Positions 54,300 through 64,000 of a stretch of DNA of 64,000 nucleotides are shown here, one piece after another. Position 1 is the first letter of the stretch, and the number at the start of each line of letters is the position of its first letter. A program made the translations under genes and the position numbers. This DNA is from Cydia pomonella. Taxonomy: Eukaryota; Arthropoda; Insecta; Lepidoptera; Tortricidae. The stretch lies in the NCBI RefSeq assembly GCF_033807575.1, contig NC_084703.1, positions 5,518,001 through 5,582,000 on the forward strand, in the 5' to 3' direction. Below the pieces are notes generated by a model. It had not been told where the DNA came from. It did not search any database and saw nothing but the letters and a program-made list of their open reading frames with translations.

Positions 54300-54896
54300 A
54301 TGTACAGAGTAGTACTATTACTGTCGTTCATAGTAACCGTTTTATGTCTAGAAATTATAGACACAGACCAGAGACATTTAGCCAAGCCATTCCGCAGTTG
54401 GAATAAACCGGACCAGTTAGCCAAGCCTACTCGCAGTTGGAAGGGCAGTAGACCGACAGTGCCATCTTTCTTCCGGCTAGCTTTGACCACCACCCGTAGA
54501 AACTGGTACCACAGGAGAAGACACCCCGGAAGACGACGGCGGCCGTTAAAAATTGGAAGAAAACCTCACTCGTACCTTTACAAATCGCCCGTCGTGTATC
54601 CTAAAAGAAATCGTAAACAAGGCCGCCAAAGCCCGGATTATGGTGGATACGGTGGTTATAATGATTACGGTGGTTATAATTATGGCGGCAAGCGACCGGA
54701 CTACGGTGGAGGCAATCGGGACTACGGATATGGATACGGATATCCCGGGAATTATTATTACCCGGATTACCCAAAATATAGGACAACGACAACGCGGACA
54801 CCACGGCCCTCGCCTAAAGGGTTGTGTTTGGTTGTACACCAAGCGGTGAATAAGCTAGATGAGTTCATTGGGTACACTCCGCGGAAGCGTGTATGA
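54300..54896 (+). CDS. Secreted Gly/Tyr-rich protein, unrecognised
   Basis: 198 residues in a single exon. Residues 1-17 form a signal peptide (VVLLLSFIVTVLCLE). A short internal duplication follows: LAKPFRSWNK and LAKPTRSWKG (27-36 and 40-49). A very basic region (RRRHPGRRRRPLKIGRK, 72-88) leads to a glycine-tyrosine stretch at 112-160 with YGGY, YNYGG and YGYGYGYPG. A Thr-Arg/Pro linker and a non-repetitive C terminus (GLCLVVHQAVNKLDEFIGYT) end it. Gly/Tyr-rich secreted proteins occur in insect cuticle, silk and glue and among immune peptides; which applies here is not known. It could also be processed at its many basic sites. A polyadenylation signal lies 300 bp downstream. The degenerate tandem repeat ends about 240 bp upstream. 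Confidence 0.7.
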   Translation: MYRVVLLLSFIVTVLCLEIIDTDQRHLAKPFRSWNKPDQLAKPTRSWKGSRPTVPSFFRLALTTTRRNWYHRRRHPGRRRRPLKIGRKPHSYLYKSPVVYPKRNRKQGRQSPDYGGYGGYNDYGGYNYGGKRPDYGGGNRDYGYGYGYPGNYYYPDYPKYRTTTTRTPRPSPKGLCLVVHQAVNKLDEFIGYTPRKRV

Positions 54897-55010
54897 AGTT
54901 TTGTTAAACATGGTCAGACTATTTTTTACCCTTTTACCGCCAATCGTGTCAACTAACGCAAGCGGCTAGAGCACCTACAGCCCAACATCAACCTTCGTGG
55001 TTTCGACCAG

Positions 55011-55140
55011 AGGGCCTACTGCGAAAACCGAATATCGCAAATTGCGGGGATCTTTCTCTTTTACTGTCACTAAGACGTAATTAGAGTGACAGAGAAATAT
55101 GCTCGCAATTGACGAACTTCGATTTTCGCGGTTATAGCCC
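55011..55140. mobile_element. Foldback MITE in the 3' region of the Gly/Tyr-rich gene
   Basis: AGGGCCTACTGCGAAAACCG and AATATCGCAAATTGC at the left pair loosely with GCAATTGACGAACTTCGATT and TTCGCGGTTATAGCCC. TTACTGTCAC and GTGACAGAG form the apex. Related fragments are at 22252 and 48185. Confidence 0.7.
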
Positions 55141-55197
55141 AAGTTGAAAGAGACGCGCCGTGCACGATAGGCGTCGCATTCAAAGCTTGCCAGGGTC

Positions 55198-55203
55198 AAT
55201 AAA
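55198..55203 (+). terminator. Polyadenylation signal of the Gly/Tyr-rich gene
   Basis: AATAAA about 300 bp after the stop at 54896, with a further AATAAA about 40 bp on. The MITE just upstream would lie within the transcript. Confidence 0.5.
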
Positions 55204-56631
55204 GTGTCTAATAAGCGGGGACAGAATTACTCGCGTTCAAATAAAGTGTTTTTCGTGTAAAAGTAGTACCTAATCTACTCATTTTATTTTCATAAATATG
55301 TAAAATAAACTCAGCCCATAGATAATTACATACATATAAGAGAATACAACTTTTAATAATAATAAAAAAAAACAAAAGGATCAAGTTTTTATTCTTATGT
55401 ATGCAAGATCAGAACTGTCTTATAGATTTTATATCTAGTTAAAATTAAACTTAAAATTGCATACAGTCAACGTCGCAAATATCAAGTTTCGTTGTACTCG
55501 TAAGTTTTAAGTGTGCTCTTAGAGCATGAGGTTGTTCAGTAGTTGCTTTTAGTAAAGAGATAGCTGGACTTTACTAAAAGCCACGATGGATTGCTTGGTG
55601 TTGATTGAAACCAATCTGATTTCCCTATTTGAATTTGACTCGTGTTTAATGCTTGCTCCGATTTTACTCTCCTCTGCACTTTAAAATTAATAGAGAAATA
55701 ATAGGCTCATATCAATCATATCTCTGTTTACATTTCTTGACAGTAAACAACAGTTGCTAGGTAACAACATTGTGAATAAAGATAGGTCTTGACATACGAG
55801 GTATATGCAACCTTTTTATTTAATGTTGTATTCATGGCTTTAAATTGTACCAATTTTATAGTGACATCTGGTGATCTAGTTTGCAAAATCGGTAGTCATC
55901 TTTACGCAAAAGTAGGTTATCGGATCCCATTAATAGAAATCGCGCTATCTTTACTAATGTTAACTACATTTCTAAGTGTCGCCCCCCTGCAGTAACCTGA
56001 CCCTTTTTTTAATTCTTTTTAGGGGTCGCTACTGCACTTTGAAAATTTGAGCCTTCATACAATGTTTTTTTTTTGTTTGTTTTTTCATATATATTAGTTT
56101 TATTAATATATTTATATTAGGGGTTCTAAGTATTGATTTAGAGGTACGTCCATAGTCTCCGTTCCTATATATATAAAAACAAATAAAAAAATATTTTATG
56201 TAAGGACATTAATACACTATGAATCGTTCTTCCACAATGAAATTTAATTTACAAAAATCTTGTATGGAGAGTCCAAACTTTCAAAGTACGGTAGCGGCCC
56301 CTAAAACGTATTAAAAAAATAAGAACTTTTATTAATTTACACTTAATTATGACCCCGTATTTATAATTTTTTTTTTAAATTACCGAGCAGTAATGTGCTG
56401 CAGTACATTACGAGATGTGAGCTTTTTAGAGTGTCTTCCAACAAGCGTTGACAGGTAAGTACTTTAAACATTTCGTCTCACGTAACTTGTATGTCGAATT
56501 ATTTTGTATGGTTAATGTATTCATTGTATTTTTTAGCAAAACATATCTCAATATATTGCTCAGCTTAGGTCCTATGCAAACCGCCATTTAAATATTCACC
56601 CGTATTGAGTTTACATACTGTATATGCGTCT
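55204..56631. other. No gene seen
   Basis: Contains TTTTAGTAAAG and CTTTACTAAAAG as a short hairpin (55545-55577). The frame at 55789-55995 is hydrophobic but lacks a signal-peptide pattern, splice context and recognisable domain. Confidence 0.35.
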
Positions 56632-57104
56632 ATACAAGGTGCTAGTGAGCATTGCGAGAGATTTTAACGGTGCATTCCTGATGGCAACAGAAGCAAAAAA
56701 AGTTATATGATTTTTTGTGAATTTTGACAAAAAAAAATTTTTTTTTCTTTTTTTTTTTCCTTTTTTTGAACACTCCTGTACATAAAACGTAATTCTTATT
56801 GATAAACACATAACCTAAAATTAACTAAAAAGTTTTTTATTTTATTTGGGGATAGCCTCTCGAATACATTTTTAAAATTTTTCGATGTCAATTAATACGT
56901 ATGTCCAGACTAGACCTCAAAGTAGCAATACCACAGTCAAAAATGTGTTTTGTACCGACTTATGGCGAAAGAATGATTTCGAAAAACATTTAATTATCTC
57001 TGAAACTAGGCACAATCCAGAAAATTTTATATGACATTTTAGTTTCTAAATATTACCAGAAATGCTTAGTTAAAATGTCTCGCATTGCTCACAGGCACCT
57101 TGTA
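56632..57104. mobile_element. Foldback element of about 470 bp
   Basis: Ends TACAAGGTGCTAGTGAGCAT and, inverted, GCTCACAGGCACCTTGTA, followed inside by TGCGAGAGATTTTAAC against TTAAAATGTCTCGCA. The centre (GAAACTAGGCACAATCCAGA, TATATGACATTTTAGT) is related to the inner element at 34179-34499. Confidence 0.7.
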
Positions 57105-57579
57105 TAAGTCAATCTAAATTAGTAATCAAGTTCACTGAGCATTAAACAGATCTACTGCACTTCCGTGCTCCAATGAGAATACCCCGCAACCCGCAACCCG
57201 ATAACACCCCTGTGCCACACCGCCCCGCTTCGGCGGACAGTCCACGGGGGCAACTCGCCTGTCCCTAGATTATGCAAGGTTACTACCTTAATAGCTGTAG
57301 CCACGTATTGGATAAACACTTTGCCTCTGCATATCAATTTGAAAAATCTGTCCACTCCTGTTTAGCAAAAAATAATAGCATAAGTTAGTAGTTCATTTTC
57401 TGCATTATTGTTGTAGACGGTATTTGTGTAAATGTAATTAAAAAAAACATATTTACTGTAAATTCATGCATGTGGTGTTTACCTATAAGTAATTGTTACG
57501 CTAAGCATTAATAGTCAAAACGTTTGTATTTTTCTAACAAAGTGTAAACAATTGCTGGTGAACCAATAATAATAATAAT
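57105..57579. other. No gene seen
   Basis: A GC-rich piece at 57165-57265 (CCCGCAACCCGCAACCCGAT, CCCCGCTTCGGCGG) looks like part of an untranslated LINE or other element, but no second copy is present here. Confidence 0.35.
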
Positions 57580-58016
57580 CAGCCACTGGGTAGAAAGCGG
57601 CGTACACCTCTCGACACCCCTAAGCCGCTCACACCGGTGTTGCTCCTGGTCGTCTTCACGACGGCAGTTTCAGGGGCCCATCTAGTGGGCGGCGAGTCAC
57701 CGCCTGCCTCGATAACTAGTGAAACATTGTTATGGCAGGTGTCCGGACGTCTTTGCAATAACCCAGTCTCATTGTCCTCCCAAACTTCAATCCATAGATA
57801 GACCGTTTTACTGTTCACTTTACTACAATAGTCCCAGTGCCTGTTGCGACCGGTTCATGGGTGTCTATTGTTGCACCCGTGAATGGGTTCCAGCAGGCGT
57901 TCTACATGACATTAAAGCTCTCCAAGAGGCCTCTACGTGTTGGATCTATATCCCCACGCAAACCTATCAAAAGACCGGGATTTATAGGCCCGTGAAATCC
58001 AAGGAGATACAATAAT
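57580..58016 (+). mobile_element. 3' untranslated tail of a LINE-like element
   Basis: A GC-richer stretch (AAGCGGCGTACACCTCTCGA, CGACGGCAGTTTCAGGGGCC, GCACCCGTGAATGGGTTCCA) ends GAGATACAATAATAAAAAAT, a simple-repeat tail. Its last 110 bp are repeated inverted at 31029-31136. No reverse transcriptase domain precedes it. Such tails are common in lepidopteran genomes; the clade is not determined. Confidence 0.75.
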
Positions 58017-59426
58017 AAAAAATTAAAACTCAGTACGCGGGAACACTAACACTTATAGACACGAGAGTACTTTCAAGTTTTAACCCCTGACCATTTGACC
58101 GAGCTTATTTGGCACCGACGTGAAAAAACGCAGCTCAAAAAAGGCATTTTACCAATTTGCAATACAAAAGTGATCCGATAAGTCCTCGGTGGACAAATAA
58201 GTTTTGCGTGAAATACATAAAAATATGAATAAGGCTTTTCTATTTATGTCGATATTTATGATTTTTGGAAGGTAACCAAAGATTCACAAAGATCATTGAA
58301 AAAACGGAAAAACACAAACATTGAGTTTAGGCTCATTACAACGGTCTCAAGAAGTAGGTGCTTGATATAGATCGTGTCATTCACGAAGACGTGTTTTGAG
58401 CAAGTGTGATGAAATAGTAGACTATGTCACAAGGGAACAAAATGACATATATACGCCGAGGACGTACCTACATTGAATCCTAAACGTAGCGAAGGTTTTT
58501 AAAATATAATTCTGAGCGTACTGAGGGACTCAAGTGTCAACGCTCAAGGTGGAAACAATTTTGCTATTATGTGACACATACTGCTTTTCACATCACCTAT
58601 GAGGCAATTTTTATGTTTCAAAGTATTATTTAAGCTTAAAAATAGTATGCAAAAAATTAAGTCGTAGAACAGAGCAGTGCCACTTTTACCAGGGAAGAAA
58701 ATTACCACTTTGATCCCTCCTAGCAGGGAAGAAATAGCCCTTATCCGAATAGGTGATGTAAAAAATAATATAAATACACGAGACTACATTTTTCTCGCTT
58801 TAAATTCAGGATCTAAGTATTTTCAGGCGCTAATGGATTAATTTGTTTGAATCCTATTGTAAACCTCTTATGTCCATTTACGATTCATCTTTTTTTTTAG
58901 TTTACGTGTGTGGTCACATGCGAAAGTGTTATCATTAGGTTTCAAATATTCTGTAAGAATCGTAGATAGATAATGTGCATTGAGGTAGCTTCGAAAGCTG
59001 TATAATTTTAAAAATGGCACAGATTTATAAAACCAGCTCTATAGAAAACGGCGTCGGTCGCTGCGCGGTTACGCCAACGTCGCATCGAGCAGCCATAGAG
59101 TTGACTAGACGCCGTTTTGTGCTAAGTGTGGCTGATGGGGTTCAAATTTGCGACTTGTTTACACATTGATTAGTGAAATACTCACCAATGTGTAAACAGG
59201 CCTCAGCGTGGAGGAAGAATTTTAAATTTTATCGGCATAATATAATAATAACGAGCGCTGCTGCCATTGCATATAGTCATGCGCGTTAATTCTTCTGATC
59301 TATCACAATGCTAGAATAAATAGTCTATTGTCTGCGCTCATAATGGCATTCCATTTTGTATATCTACGGGATGTATCAGTATGAAAAACTAAAGACAAAA
59401 AGCAAATTAGTAAGATATTTAAGCTT
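58017..59426. other. No gene; small hairpins
   Basis: A fragment at 58366-58400 matches the foldback at 44338. A hairpin (AAAACGGCGTC against GACGCCGTTTT) spans about 59043-59117. Another (GTTTACACATTG against CAATGTGTAAAC) spans 59158-59200. No coding content. Confidence 0.45.
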
Positions 59427-59532
59427 ATGTACTTAGTTCTAATAGGGCTACTACTCGTACTACCTATTTGTGTCACACTCCTAGAAACTAGTCTCTTAAA
59501 AGACTACTCAAGACTGAGATATGTGGAAAAAG
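59427..59532 (+). CDS. Signal-peptide exon of an unrecognised gene (first coding exon, partial)
   Basis: The frame encodes a clear signal peptide (MYLVLIGLLLVLPICVTLLE) and KDYSRLRYVEK, then reaches a strong donor, AAAAAG followed by GTGAGT at 59533. Reading through gives a 63-residue frame ending at 59618. The donor suggests instead a phase 1 first exon. I could not find a convincing next exon in the following 1 kb, which a LINE fragment occupies. It may be a small intact protein, a partial gene or a dead one. Confidence 0.4.
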
Positions 59533-60063
59533 GTGAGTACCGTCAAGTCGGGTTACATTTTCCCAGAAGAGTAACTTTAGGTATTGGGATTAATTCGGTG
59601 CAGGTTTATTGCATTTAAATTATAGCATATTGACACATAGTTTTAGTTTTAGCTGTCCACTCATGTCTTTCTATTTTTATAAGTCCCTCCTATTTATTCA
59701 TATGGGCCAAAGTTACCCCCTGTTGGGTCAATGAAACGCGACCTTTCGGGAACAAGATTTGCGCGCAACCATTATCAAAATAAATACCTAGGCGAGTGAG
59801 GTATTTAAAATGAACTACACACGTTCCCATTAATAAATATGGTAATTATATGATATAAACACCGTGCTTAGCAATATCTGAAGCCGACTGGAAAATCTTA
59901 GCTATTAAATAATGAACATATTAAAATGTTTTCGTTTTTTTTTGCAATCCATAAGTCATCAGCCTGTATGAGTCTAAGAAATCGAGCTAGTCTAGTACTT
60001 ATATCAATTTTTAGATCAAGAAAACTCAGTAAGTAGTAACTCTTCAAGATAGGAGCATTAAAG

Positions 60064-60297
60064 TTAACTTAAGTGTGCGTTTCTCCAGATACATCCTGCT
60101 TCGCGCAGATAAGCTGTGGAATGAACTGTCGCCCGCGGTATTGCCGGACCGATACGATCTTCAGACCCTCAAGAAAAGAGCATACTCCTATATAAAGGCC
60201 GGCCCCTCTGGTGTTGCTGATGTCTATGGGCAACAGGAGTTGCTTACTATCAGGTGATTTGTCTGCTCGTTTGCCTCCTATATAATAAAAAACAAAA
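60064..60297 (+). pseudogene. C-terminal tail of a LINE ORF2 with its 3' end
   Basis: Encodes LLRADKLWNELSPAVLPDRY and DLQTLKKRAYSYIKAG, then GVADVYGQQE. This pattern is typical of the ends of many insect LINE ORF2 proteins (a W-N-x-LP, R/KYDLxxFK-type motif). It is followed by ATCAGGTGATTTGTCTGCTC and a short A-rich tail at 60284-60296. It is 5'-truncated and unrelated to the LINE tail at 757 and 62376. Confidence 0.75.
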
Positions 60298-60390
60298 TAG
60301 AGTTATTATCAATAACGGGTACACAAGGCTTACTGTCAAGCACACCGTGAACTTGCCACCGACGTGAAATAGATATCAAAAGCTACGAAA

Positions 60391-60663
60391 ATGCGTAAGA
60401 TTACTATATTTTTGTTGGTCTTAACAGTTTTTTTAAGTGTGGAATGTGACAAAGGATGGGCAAAGACGGTTGGAAAAGAAGAAAATCGTGAAATACTGAT
60501 AAATGGTACTCAGGATCGAAATATAATAAATTCCAGTGCCAATAGAAGATATAATATGACAAGATATAGTAAGAAACTTAACGTTAAAACTACGACTACG
60601 CAAAGGATCTCGACTGTAAAGTGCGCATTTTGTGATTTTCTTCATAGAATCATGAATTTATGA
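60391..60663 (+). CDS. Small secreted protein, unrecognised
   Basis: 90 residues in a single exon. The signal peptide is MRKITIFLLVLTVFLSVEC, with cleavage near Cys19 or Asp20. The mature part is basic and Asn-rich with possible N-glycosylation at NGT (38), NSS (47) and NMT (55). The end carries the cysteine pair CAFC in KCAFCDFLHRIMNL. An AATAAA lies about 95 bp downstream, giving a compact gene model. No family was recognised. It lies about 95 bp after the A-rich LINE tail and close to the signal-peptide exon at 59427. Its function is not known. Confidence 0.6.
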   Translation: MRKITIFLLVLTVFLSVECDKGWAKTVGKEENREILINGTQDRNIINSSANRRYNMTRYSKKLNVKTTTTQRISTVKCAFCDFLHRIMNL

Positions 60664-60758
60664 GTATAACAGCATTTTACAAGGTTTAAGAGTTATTTCG
60701 CATCGTCGGAATTTGATAATGGACTCTTGGACAATGACGGCTACCTAAAGAGTGAATG

Positions 60759-60764
60759 AATAAA
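60759..60764 (+). terminator. Polyadenylation signal of the small secreted protein gene
   Basis: AATAAATAAA, two overlapping signals starting 96 bp after the stop codon at 60663. Confidence 0.6.
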
Positions 60765-61111
60765 TAAACATTAAATACTTTTTATTACCTTTCACTTCTT
60801 TGATATCTAAACGATTAATTAGAACGCTCGTTGGGAAGATATGATAGTCACCAACGAAGCTACCTCTCCACATATTTTAAAGTGACGGAGTAGAACTGCT
60901 ACCATAAATCGTCAGTCAAATTCCTTCGAAAACATGACGGTTGCAGTGGCACCTTTTATATTTTGTCACTGCAAAGTTATTGTTGAGTTAACTTAGACTG
61001 ACTCTTACAGGCGATTTGATACTAATTAGAATATTTACGAGGGAGTAAAACTGTGGACATTCTAAATTAAATGATTTGGATACCTTTATCTAAGACTATA
61101 TAATCATAAGC
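60765..61111. other. No gene seen
   Basis: AT-rich, no feature recognised. Confidence 0.4.
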
Positions 61112-61310
61112 CCGTGGTGGCCTAGAGTTTTCGGAACTGATATTATTCGGCGAAGGAAAACATCGCGAGGAAACCTGCGTACATCCGCGAACAAATTGAA
61201 AGGTGTATGTGAAGATTGTGAAGGCGCCAAGCCAAAACGAGCCAGTGTGGGGACTATCGAACATGAGAGGAGGCCTGTGCCCAGTAGTGGGACATATACA
61301 TATAGGCTGA
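61112..61310 (+). mobile_element. SINE with deleted promoter head
   Basis: Begins like the SINE at 4643 (GTGGTGGCCTAG) but jumps to AGTTTTCGGAACTGATATT, omitting about 80 bp that include box B. It continues with GGAAAACATCGCGAGGAAAC. The 3' part (GGAGGCCTGTGCCCAGTAGT, GGGACATATA, TAGGCTGA) is a tail often seen in lepidopteran SINEs and is absent from the copy at 4643. Confidence 0.75.
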
Positions 61311-62375
61311 ATTTTTAAGAAGTAGGTTTAACATGGCGATAAGGATAAAGTAAAAAAATAGGCTGTGATGTCGCTTTATTTTAGTATGATGTTCACGGAA
61401 AAGAAGCGTAACCTTGCTGAAAAGGTTTTTTACCCTACTACATATTGTCCCATTGGAATTTATTTAAAAAAAGGGCTAATCCTTTAATATTTTATTGTTT
61501 TTTCTTAAGCAAAAGTTATTCTTTTATTGTATTAAATACTTCTCTCTACCGATATTGAAATGAACATTTTTAAATCATTTTCTCTCTGAAATATTTTTAT
61601 CAAAGTGTTTTTTTCTCCCCTAACTCTTATAAATACTAAATCTTTATTTACATAATAGATATACAATACAGAGGTATTATAGTCATTGACAACATTTCAA
61701 TTTTCTGACCCTATAAATTTATTGGTTTTCTACATTTTAATTGAAACGAGGAATACGCTAATAGTTAATTTTTTTTTTCACTAGGATTTATTATTTAATT
61801 TATTATATTTTTTTAACGTGTATTTATTCTAAAATGGCGTAACTCCAGTTCTACGCTAGAAGTCTTATCTCGATAGAAAAAAAAACATGACTTAATTAAT
61901 CTGACGTTGTCTGTCATTGGCAGTGTTTTAAATTGTTCCGTTGTTGTTTCAAAACAATTTTGATAAAATATCAGTTTTTCTACGACGATTTGGAGAATAT
62001 AACGGATACTGATTCACGAATACGATACCAGGTTTTTATACGGATACGACGGATCGATGGATAAACACTAACGAATGTAATGTAATTAAATGTTTGTACC
62101 GATATCTTTATTGCTATTTTTACAGTAGGTAAGGGACGAAACAGTATTTGGTATACTTTGGAGGAGGACTATACCTCATCGATCCATAAGGCTTTATCCA
62201 TTTTAAAAACGATTAGTAGATAGTTACTTAATTATATAAATAAATCACAATTTTTTTTTAAATTCTTTTGTATTTTTTGTAAAAAGCTATATTAAATCTA
62301 TATGAATATTTTGCAGTGTTTAGGAAGCAATATACTTCCAAATCATAAATGTAAAATTTCATGTTTTATAAAAAT
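61311..62375. other. No gene seen
   Basis: Very AT-rich, no feature recognised. Confidence 0.4.
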
Positions 62376-62600
62376 GAAATGTTGTCAATTGTACAAACCT
62401 TAACTAAATTAATAGCTAGCTTAAATCTAAAATGGGCCCTTGAGACATTGTACCAAGGATGCAGGCAGCATTTCCTCGTTGTATCGTAATGCTGATACGT
62501 TGTGCGAGGAAGCCTTTGGTCACCACACGCTTCGCGATCTGCAAAAAACTTGTGCGCGCTGGGACCCCATGGACCTGGAGTTTTAACGACAAATCTTATA
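62376..62600 (-). pseudogene. Second LINE ORF2 tail, related to 757-966
   Basis: The minus strand reads VKTPGPWGPSAHKFF before small deletions break the frame. The nucleotides then follow the 757 copy (CCTCGCACAACGTATCAG, ACGATACAACGAGGAAATGC). It ends near AAATGGGCCCTTGAGAC on the plus strand, corresponding to AATAGGCCCTTGAGTTG in the first copy. Confidence 0.7.
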
Positions 62601-62984
62601 ATAAATAAAAATTCTAAAGAAGTTAAACGAAGGGGCACAACTATGGTTCATATACATTAAGTTATAGTATACAACTGTTTCCATGATGTTAATATACAAA
62701 TGGAAAAATGGGGACCACTAGTACGGAGAACCAGTTGTCCACTTCCCTTTTAACATTATGCGCGTATGATAGGCGCGAGTAAAATACAAAATTAAATGTA
62801 AATACTAAATAAATTGTCGAGTTGCATTTTGAAAGTTTAAATAGGCCTCCAGGATTTTATTTTCTATGCGTTCGTTCAGCGGTTTTTTGTTTGTGGCGTC
62901 AGATTTTGCTAGCCTTTGCCTAATGAATACCTGACGACTTAGAGTAAGACAGCAGAAGTTCGATTATTTGGATAAGCAATTCCA
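62601..62984. other. No gene seen
   Basis: AT-rich, no feature recognised. Confidence 0.4.
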
Positions 62985-63109
62985 GCGGTGGCAGCATGGT
63001 TCCATTTTTATCACTTGTTACTATGCCCGTCACTTTCGCGCTTACATACTTGTTAGAACGTGACAGCCATGGTAACAAATGATAAAGAGCCGACCATCTT
63101 AGCCCTACT
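62985..63109. mobile_element. Foldback element, family H, copy 2
   Basis: Shares TTTTTATCACTTGTTA, CGTCACTTTCGCGCTTACAT, ACTTGTTAGAACGTGACAG and GCCGACCATCTTAGCCCTAC with 40096-40222. Confidence 0.7.
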
Positions 63110-64000
63110 GGAGTACAATCTTATGTAAAAATATGACTAATGATATAAGTAATTTTGAATAAGCTACTTGCCACTTATCTGACGAATAAAGTCATCATTG
63201 ACGTTTCATAATCTTCAAGTAAGCATAATTGTTAGATAAATACCTTTACAAATTAAGGTAGTTTATTCTGGCTACTAATTTACGATACGTTAACGCAACA
63301 ATCTCGTGAAATACGAGTACACGTTCGCTTTTCGGTTCCCGAATAGGTACGAGTCAGTGCGGTTTGAAGTGATCGACATTGACTCTAAATTTTTAAGGTG
63401 CCGTACCTTAAAATGAAAACAATGAACCCTTATAGTATTAATACGTTGTCTGTCTGTCTGTCTGAAATAAGCTAAGATGCGTCGGCAGCCTACTTAGAAC
63501 GATTGATAGGAATCGTGCAGTCGGTTCGGTATCAATTTGAACTTAGATCTCATAACAAACCGTGCTATTAACATAATATTTGATATAAGTAGACAAATTA
63601 TTTGAGATTTGGGATGTGGTCTTTTTGTACAGTATCGACATCATGTAATTAATATTAAGTATAAATTTTAATTTAGAGTAATTTCCTATAGACCACAATT
63701 TCACAAAGGCTTAGAAGATTTTCCATGAAGGTTTGGATTGTCTCCGAGATGTGCCATTTTGTAGCACCCTTTTTCATTTATTTTGCAATGTTTTATTCGA
63801 CACTATTTGTTAGTGTTAATAATGTGATAGTGGGCTAGGAAAGGTAGTACCTATATTTTTGCTGAGTTACCTGATTAGTCATTTCATGGAATAAATTAAC
63901 AAGCATCCCAGCATTTCAGCTGAAATTTTGATATAAGTTAAATTGAAAATTCATACCATGCCCGTGTCGTATGTTGCCGACCCCATTATAGGTATACAAG
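63110..64000. other. No gene seen; short TGTC run
   Basis: AT-rich. A microsatellite (TGTC repeated about five times) lies near 63447. No coding content. Confidence 0.4.

Noticed and set aside
54546..54849. Frames overlapping the Gly/Tyr-rich gene, including a Thr/Met/Ile-rich one
   Set aside because: They mirror the codon repeats of the real frame. Only the frame from 54300 has a signal peptide and natural stop.
55789..55995. Hydrophobic 68-residue frame
   Set aside because: It has membrane-like stretches, but Ile/Leu/Phe-rich frames are expected in AT-rich DNA. No family or expression signal was seen.

Overview
The window looks like an AT-rich, repeat-dense stretch of a lepidopteran (moth or butterfly) nuclear genome. 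The evidence is intron-bearing animal genes, tRNA-headed SINEs, 5'-truncated LINE tails, short-LTR Ty3/gypsy retrotransposons and a very high number of foldback (MITE-like) elements. No bacterial operon, CRISPR array, rRNA or functional tRNA gene was seen. Lepidoptera is inferred from the style of the SINE and LINE tails, not from a database search.

Layout. From 1 to 34 kb there is no convincing host coding gene; this is a transposon landscape. It holds a LINE ORF2 tail (757-966), a TIR element with a 6-bp target duplication (1472-2027), a SINE (4643-4969), and a Ty3/gypsy element that has lost RT, RNase H and integrase (5560-8631). Next comes an apparently intact Mag-like Ty3/gypsy element with two identical 111-bp LTRs and a perfect 5-bp target duplication (8992-13452). 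Nested MITEs follow at 16.4-17.4, 20 and 22.6 kb, and tandemly placed hairpin elements at 29.5-30.3 kb. Two short GC-rich non-coding islands (about 24.9-25.1 and 26.75-26.95 kb) stand out. The first carries three copies of the FTZ-F1-type motif YCAAGGYCR in 67 bp. The second ends in a splice-donor-like site and could be a non-coding exon.

From 34.7 to 39.5 kb there is a class A (rhodopsin-like) GPCR gene with three coding exons (354 aa). Its exon 2 is present twice, with matching splice phases and only 30 bp between the copies, and exon 1 has degenerate partial duplicates downstream. The receptor lacks the DRY arginine and the NP of NPxxY.

From 40 to 48.8 kb there are again only repeats. From 48.8 to 60.8 kb lies a gene-bearing stretch: a secreted or anchored bipolar-charge protein (48892), a Golgi-type family 92 glycosyltransferase on the minus strand (50989-52617), a secreted Gly/Tyr-rich protein (54300), a signal-peptide exon (59427) and a small secreted protein (60391). 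Apart from the glycosyltransferase these are unrecognised and may be lineage-restricted. A degenerate tandem repeat precedes the Gly/Tyr-rich gene. The last 3 kb holds a SINE with a deleted promoter and a second copy of the LINE tail seen at position 757.

The genes do not form an obvious pathway. The clearest biological interest is the duplicated GPCR exon and the cluster of small secreted-protein genes.
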